DNA of 64,000 nucleotides, from contig CATLGW010000005.1 in NCBI GenBank assembly GCA_949948715.1, positions 21,951 to 85,950 of the forward strand, read 5' to 3'. Made by a program: the position numbers and the translations under genes. This document shows, one piece after another, positions 59,701 to 64,000 of this stretch. The notes beneath the pieces are model-generated. The model was not told where the DNA came from and made no database searches. It was given only the letters and a program-made list of their open reading frames with translations. Source of the DNA: an uncultured Lachnospiraceae bacterium (GTDB taxonomy: Bacteria; Bacillota; Clostridia; Lachnospirales; Lachnospiraceae). How positions within the stretch are numbered: position 1 is the stretch's first letter; the number at the start of each line of letters is the position of its first letter.

Positions 59701-61250
59701 TCCAGGGCCCCGGGATCGAAGCCGTCCTCGGAAAAGATGCTTTGGTAGGCCGTTTTCAAGGCGTCGAAGGCGGGCTTTAAGCGGTCGTTCAGCCGGTCAA
59801 TGACTTGGGACGGGGTGAGGGCGGAAGCGGCGGCGTGGGTGGCTGCAGCCTGCTGCTCGGCCAGGGCCGCAATTCCCTTGTAAAACGCCTCGAACTTGCC
59901 GGCCTCCGTCTCCGCCAGGATCTCGCTTTCCCGGATCGCTTCGCTCAATTTGGGGAAGGCTTCCAGGGCCTCCGGTGTGAGCTTTCCGGCCTGGTACAGC
60001 GCGACGAGCTCCTGTTTGGTCTTTTCAATTCCCTCTGAGTGGAAGATATCGGAAATCTCCATGTCGTTCCACGCATCCTGGTCCAGATATTCATAGATCA
60101 GTTTCATGGAATCATATATTTTTTTATAGCTGTTAAGAATGTCCTGGTCGGAGGAAGACAGGATTTCTACGCCGTTTTCTTGTTTCTCCACGATCCTGCG
60201 GTACTCGTCCTCCATGGCAAGACGCTTTTCCATGAGATCGTTGATGCTGGCCTCCAGCAGATTGGAGTAGTCCTCCACGTCTTCGGCGTAACCCTCCGCG
60301 TCCTGTTTGTACCAGGCGGCATCAGTGTCCTGGCCCTGGCGCAAGGCTTCCTCATACTGTTGGTAGGCTTCGTTGTAGAGCTCTTTCGCATTAATATACG
60401 TCACCAGGTTGTCTATGATGTTGTCTTTTTCGTTGTTCCACAGAGGTGTTTCGTTAAGGCTCTGTTCCAGGTTTTCTTCGGAAATGTTATATCTTCCAAA
60501 CTGTGTCTGGTAAGCGTTCACCGCTTTTTCGGCGGCTTCCCTGGAAGCGGCGGCCGCCTTCCGCTCCGCGATGTCCTGCTGAAGCAGGAGCTCTTTGGTG
60601 ATGTCCTGCAGCCTGGCAAGCTCTCCCTCCTCCACAATGGTCAGGGGGCCCTTTGCTTGCAGCTCGTCTATCCTCTGGCTGTGGCTGGCCAGTTCGGAAT
60701 TGATGTTCTCCAGATTGGACTTTGCGGATTGGTATTCGGAAAACGCGTCGCCCATGGCTTCGTTTGCCCTTTCCACCCTGTGGATCCAGTTGTCGATGCC
60801 TGTGGCGGCAAGTTCGATTACCTTGGCGACGGCCATCATGGCAAGCATATTTCCTGCCACGGCGAGGGCTTTGAACGCGGCTGCCCCAAGCTTAGTGGAG
60901 AGGGACATTCCCTCCACCGCCTCTTGAAAGCCCTTGGTGGTCATAGCGCCGTTTTTGCAGGTCTTGGCGTAGGCCATGATTCGGTCGTCCACCTCTCCCA
61001 TTGATTCTTTTACCGCTTCGGCGCTCAAGGTAGATGAATTAAAATAATTTGTAAATCTTTGAAATTGATTTAAGACCTCTGGATTTAAGATGGTTTTCGC
61101 CCTGTCGTTTGACAAGAAGGTGTCTATGACCCCGGAGGGACCGCTGATCCCTCCTTGCCGAAACGATTGGAACAGGTTCGTGACCTTCCCCTGCAATTCG
61201 CCGAGGGTCTTGCCAAAGAGGACTATTTCGTTGTGTTTTGCAGTGATAAT
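56715..61250 (-). CDS. Phage tail tape measure protein, C-terminal segment
   Basis: Very long Ala/Glu/Gln-rich coiled-coil ORF; the supplied ORF runs to 61628 but its start is antisense to the zinc-ribbon gene and probably not genuine. Confidence 0.75.
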   Translation of the reverse strand: MITAKHNEIVLFGKTLGELQGKVTNLFQSFRQGGISGPSGVIDTFLSNDRAKTILNPEVLNQFQRFTNYFNSSTLSAEAVKESMGEVDDRIMAYAKTCKNGAMTTKGFQEAVEGMSLSTKLGAAAFKALAVAGNMLAMMAVAKVIELAATGIDNWIHRVERANEAMGDAFSEYQSAKSNLENINSELASHSQRIDELQAKGPLTIVEEGELARLQDITKELLLQQDIAERKAAAASREAAEKAVNAYQTQFGRYNISEENLEQSLNETPLWNNEKDNIIDNLVTYINAKELYNEAYQQYEEALRQGQDTDAAWYKQDAEGYAEDVEDYSNLLEASINDLMEKRLAMEDEYRRIVEKQENGVEILSSSDQDILNSYKKIYDSMKLIYEYLDQDAWNDMEISDIFHSEGIEKTKQELVALYQAGKLTPEALEAFPKLSEAIRESEILAETEAGKFEAFYKGIAALAEQQAAATHAAASALTPSQVIDRLNDRLKPAFDALKTAYQSIFSEDGFDPGALDIPMLEAVMSSLEELNRLEGADIHIDTAAVDRLSTVLADADVTKEQAGQAFNDFASTLLHASGATEGMTQGTRDLTEQLLETMGVTNAAAVADYALAQAKARALLSSHDLTQKEEGLYAALLEEGMAAGLTRQQIYRLTAAEIALGHNSLTSEQKIQNLKELAEAYGDTAAAALAASLTDRLAGGEIDAQTALKDLLSQMGASLQEVEFGFPNVKEAASQAGAEAGDAYLEAFEEELGELERLRDSHTLTEKEYLEGLRVLYQDYFRDKKKYLKEYEKYELQYLQGMKTLYESAISAASSLLDQQISSYEEQKEAAVSALEEERDAAVSALEAQKEQLEDQKELLEEQVKSREETIAGIRDEIDAIKEANEARKREISLQKAKYDLERMQSQHTVLSYSKEKGMHYVQDLSGLQDARQKLEDARLEQTVAGKEEDIRLVEEDIRQLEKQGEALEQQTSLLEEQMEQTRASYENLIREAEKYWDGLIRSLEEYKARWEELGKVEEQAKILSALEQLGISPDQVLNLSEEAFSQLKGEYLAILTDLYDGNALLLSCVSQAAGTAREDLGSCTDSAREYADALSGVGEALAAVNQWSLDSDTQGGVLRQFTGLKNAVGETSCALAGPGAGNGSGENGSSQGSFQSQTGSPSGGSGSLTGALSQMRDTAGAVIGEPEAQGDGTAIGSFGSLKTAVNLTAQAVGGESSGKHKNLRDSAAESSLSGSVVSLGETTQETLGEPGGEGTIGSFENLDEAVSGARDQVVNVQKAMEDLNGMTADCTITVHIETTGGLPGIASETAIGAAVGAMGPETKEHSPDPGKSKPIKGRALASGSWPVQSTQRRALVGEEGYEIIVRDGRFFTVGNDGPEMFPVKKGDIVFSHEQSVQLLEKGHLSGRGRAYADGAVGGFKILTPEGKVVPPISPRSLYEHGTQMRELVRQIDHGSIVNQKNIRPSVHVDSINITCPGVTSREVMKEVGIALNRQFSGFHNFVDQQIRIG

Positions 61251-61310
61251 CGTACTGATAAGTAGGTGTGGCACAGAGCCGCTTGTGGTGACGGCATTTA
61301 CCTTCGCAGT

Positions 61311-61340
61311 AGTGACAGACTGCCCCCTTTGTGCTAAAAT
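61311..61340 (+). promoter_or_regulatory. Candidate promoter of the zinc-ribbon gene
   Basis: GTGACA, 18-nt spacer, TAAAAT. Confidence 0.5.
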
Positions 61341-61368
61341 AGTATAAAAAATAAAGGGGGAGAACCAT

Positions 61369-61860
61369 ATGGCCTTAATTACATGTCCCGAATGCGGGAA
61401 GGAAGTAAGCGATAAGTGCAGAGCCTGCATACACTGCGGATTTCCTCTTATTAACACCAAGTGCGACATCAATGGCGTAGTGTATGATTTTGAGAATGAA
61501 TTGCGGGTCGCCTTGCGTTTTAAAATGGAAGAATACATAGGTGCTGTTGGGATGATCCGGAAAAAGACGAAGCTAGATATGGAAGATGCCTGTAGGTTAC
61601 TTGATATCATCCGGGAAATACAGGCCATCCCTGCGAGCTATAAACCCTTGTACCCCTGTGAGGACCGTTCAAAATATTGTTATAGTGATACCAACGACGA
61701 CAACAGCGTCAGCAGCAGCGTCGAGTGCCCCTACTGTCACGGAAGGAACACCAGAAAGATCTCCGATGTCTCCAAGCTGGCAAATACGGCCTTTTTCGGG
61801 CTCCTGGGCACGAAACGCTATAAAGAGTGGCATTGCAATAACTGCGATTCCGACTTCTGA
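61369..61860 (+). CDS. Zinc-ribbon protein (two CxxC pairs at each end)
   Basis: MALITCPECGKEVSDKCRACIHCGFPL and C-terminal CPYCHGRNTR...WHCNNCDSDF; SD gggggag. Confidence 0.85.
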   Translation: MALITCPECGKEVSDKCRACIHCGFPLINTKCDINGVVYDFENELRVALRFKMEEYIGAVGMIRKKTKLDMEDACRLLDIIREIQAIPASYKPLYPCEDRSKYCYSDTNDDNSVSSSVECPYCHGRNTRKISDVSKLANTAFFGLLGTKRYKEWHCNNCDSDF

Positions 61861-61898
61861 CGGGAAAGCAGGGTTTATAAAAGGGCAGTCTTTGCTTA

Positions 61899-61937
61899 GG
61901 GGCGTCCACGGCTTTTTGCCGGGGACGCCCTTTCTCC
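61899..61937 (+). terminator. Terminator of the zinc-ribbon gene
   Basis: ggggcgtccacggc-ttttt-gccggggacgccc then ttt. Confidence 0.8.
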
Positions 61938-62246
61938 GTTTCTTCCACATGGGGCCAGGAGAGCTCCCCGCCTGGTTTTGCCGCCAGGAAACGGCCAGTA
62001 CCGAGCGCATCTTACCGGGGCGTCGTTGCAGACAGCCCCGGCCGCCTGTTGTCGCTGCAGTGAGGGCTTTTCTCAAAGAGAACTGTCCCTACGGACCATG
62101 GGAGCGTCACGTTGTTACGATTCCGTCCCTGTCGCCAGGGAGGAAGTGTAGTGATGCGCCGCCGTTACGCGGCCGTTGTACCCATTTCCCCGTATATTGA
62201 GGCTTCGTTTCTGCCTGTGTATCTCACAGGCAGCGGCAAGAAAACT

Positions 62247-63425
62247 TCAGTATCCCAAAGAACACTTGCCGCGGTCGGCATTTTCAAGACAACGAAAAAG
62301 GCCAGACATTTTAGGCCTACCGACGTTTTTCAGACCGGAGAGCAGTCCTGCTCCCAGTCCCAGGGAGCTTAGAGGTCCCAGGGCCTTCGTGAGTCCGTTT
62401 ACCAGAGAGAGGAGGCCGTTTAAGGCGTCCAGGGCGACGGTGACCGCTTCGGAGTCCAGCAGGTTTCCCATGGTGTCCGTCCAGGTGTTGGACAGACGGC
62501 CCAGGGAGCCCTCCCAGGAGTCCGCCGTCTTTGCCGCCAGCGTTTGCATGGCTCCCGCGCCGTCCGCATATTCCCGGAGCATCTCCTCATATAAACCGTA
62601 ATTTTCAAGAAGGGCTTTCAGGGCCTCAGAGGAGGAGCCTTCGCCCAGGGAGTTTAACAGTGCTGATCTTCTCTGGTCTCCGGGGGCAAGGCCTGCGTAG
62701 ACCTCCGCCAGCTCCTTTAACACCTCCATGGGGTCCCGCAGGGAGGCGACGCCGTTTCTTGTCTCCTTCAGGGAGACGTTCAGGGCCAGACAGGCCTCCC
62801 GGTATTGCCAGAGCCCTTCGCCGTCCACGCCGTTTTCCGCGTCCTTCACCTGCCGGATGTTTGACAGGATGGCCTGGAAGGCCCGGGCCGCCTGGTCCCC
62901 GTCCTGTCCGGTGGCTGCCATCATAGCGCCCAGGGCCGCGGCGGTCTCTCCGGCCTCCACGCCCAGGGAGGCGGCGGTTTCTCCGGCGGCAGTGCAGGCC
63001 CTTGTCAGCTCCGCCATGTCAAGGGCGTTCCGGCTGGCGATTTGGCTGGCGCCGTCCAGGATTTCCCGCAGTTTTTCCACGTCGCCGCCCAGGAGGTAGG
63101 CGTGGTTGGCGGCGTTAAGGTACTGGTCTGCCAGCGCGGCGGTGACACCCGCCGCGGTCTGCAGCTCCAGGGACAGCCCGGCGACGGCGGAGGCGTTTTC
63201 ATAGCCCGCCTTTGCCGCCGCCCGGTAGCTTTCCAGGTAGTCCGACGCCGCCTTGCCGTATCTGGCGGCGGCATCCACCGCGTCGTCTCCGATTTTTGTC
63301 AGGTCGGCCCTGGTCAGGAGGGCGTTGTCCTTGCCGATCTGCGTCAGGAGGGTGTCCACCTTCTGAAGCTCGGGTATGGCCTCCGTCGCCTTTTTCTGGA
63401 GCAGACTTAGAATGTTTTTACTCAT
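62247..63425 (-). CDS. Phage tail tape measure protein, N-terminal segment (TP901-like core)
   Basis: LYL-type repeats; ALGAMMAATGQDGDQAARAFQAILSNIRQ; SWEGSLGRLSNTWTDTMGNLLDSEAV. Confidence 0.8.
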   Translation of the reverse strand: MSKNILSLLQKKATEAIPELQKVDTLLTQIGKDNALLTRADLTKIGDDAVDAAARYGKAASDYLESYRAAAKAGYENASAVAGLSLELQTAAGVTAALADQYLNAANHAYLLGGDVEKLREILDGASQIASRNALDMAELTRACTAAGETAASLGVEAGETAAALGAMMAATGQDGDQAARAFQAILSNIRQVKDAENGVDGEGLWQYREACLALNVSLKETRNGVASLRDPMEVLKELAEVYAGLAPGDQRRSALLNSLGEGSSSEALKALLENYGLYEEMLREYADGAGAMQTLAAKTADSWEGSLGRLSNTWTDTMGNLLDSEAVTVALDALNGLLSLVNGLTKALGPLSSLGLGAGLLSGLKNVGRPKMSGLFRCLENADRGKCSLGY

Positions 63426-63470
63426 TTACAGTAGTTCTCCTTTCGTGAGGTATTTGGGGTTACAGGTCCC

Positions 63471-63674
63471 TCATTCCTCCGGGCGGACCGTCCTGGCCAG
63501 CTCGGCCATGAGGGCCTTCTGGAGCTCGTCCGCGGGAACGTCCTTTAGGGCCAGGTACATTTTCCGAAGAAATCCCAGCGTTTCCGCGCGGTTTTCGAGG
63601 AAGGCAGCGGCCGCGCCGTAGAGCGCCGCCTTGACCTTCCACTGGTTTCTTTTCATTTTCAGGTAAGTGATCAT
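63471..63674 (-). CDS. Small phage protein upstream of tape measure (tail assembly chaperone position)
   Basis: 67-aa ORF, MITYLKMKRNQWKVKAALYGAAAAFLENRAETLGFL. Confidence 0.5.
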   Translation of the reverse strand: MITYLKMKRNQWKVKAALYGAAAAFLENRAETLGFLRKMYLALKDVPADELQKALMAELARTVRPEE

Positions 63675-64000
63675 AGTTTTTCCTCCTGTGTGTTGTGTTT
63701 TAGATAGATTGCTTCCACTATCCCTATAGGAAAAATCCGGTTGGGGAGGAAGGGGCTTCTCTAACCTTGATTTTCCTGGGGTTATGGGGTGTTCTTTTTT
63801 GGGGGCAAATCAAACATGGTGATGAGATGGCTTGCTGCGTTTTTCTTTCTGGTCTTTTCGGTGGCACAGAGCCGCTAGTATAACGTTCGCCAATTAACTG
63901 GACTTTTTAATTGGTAGTGTATCTACAATGACTTCCTCTGATACATTGATATCATCAAGGTTATATTTCCAGTGGAATACCACTGGCTCTGCGTTGATCT

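Noticed and set aside
61251-61628. N-terminal extension of the 1637-aa tape-measure ORF
   Set aside because: This part is antisense to the zinc-ribbon gene with its own SD and CxxC motifs, and lacks tape-measure character.

Overview
The window is a GC-rich Firmicutes chromosome segment, probably Lachnospiraceae (inferred from gene content and style only). It carries several carbohydrate loci: GH105, GH43, a LacI-regulated sucrose/raffinose-type operon (ABC transporter, GH32, GH36, PfkB kinase, GH13 amylosucrase-like), a GH13 glucosidase and a large SGNH esterase. It also has nrdDG, an ECF sigma/RsiV-like module, a T-box plus thrS, infC-rpmI-rplT with an L20-type leader, tRNA-Leu(CAG), and a reverse-strand phage tail module that runs off the right edge.

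Four regions deserve the most attention. (1) 8.6-14.1 kb: a LlaI-like restriction-modification operon with a FokI-type tandem adenine methyltransferase, a 328-aa protein, a McrB-like AAA+ protein and a LlaJI/McrC-like nuclease. The nuclease reading frame breaks at a G7 tract. (2) 40.8-47.0 kb: a secreted M60 (HEIGH) metalloprotease with an embedded dockerin, next to a TM-anchored protein with a possible cohesin-like domain; this may be a two-gene protease-docking system. (3) 61.3-62.3 kb: a zinc-ribbon gene with its own promoter and terminator, antisense inside a split phage tape-measure gene. (4) 1.6-2.5 kb: a membrane-anchored EIIA-Glc-like protein whose two catalytic histidine positions are Arg and Gln, preceded by a linker encoded by a 27-bp tandem repeat.

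All calls come from reading the sequence and the supplied ORF track; no database search was run.
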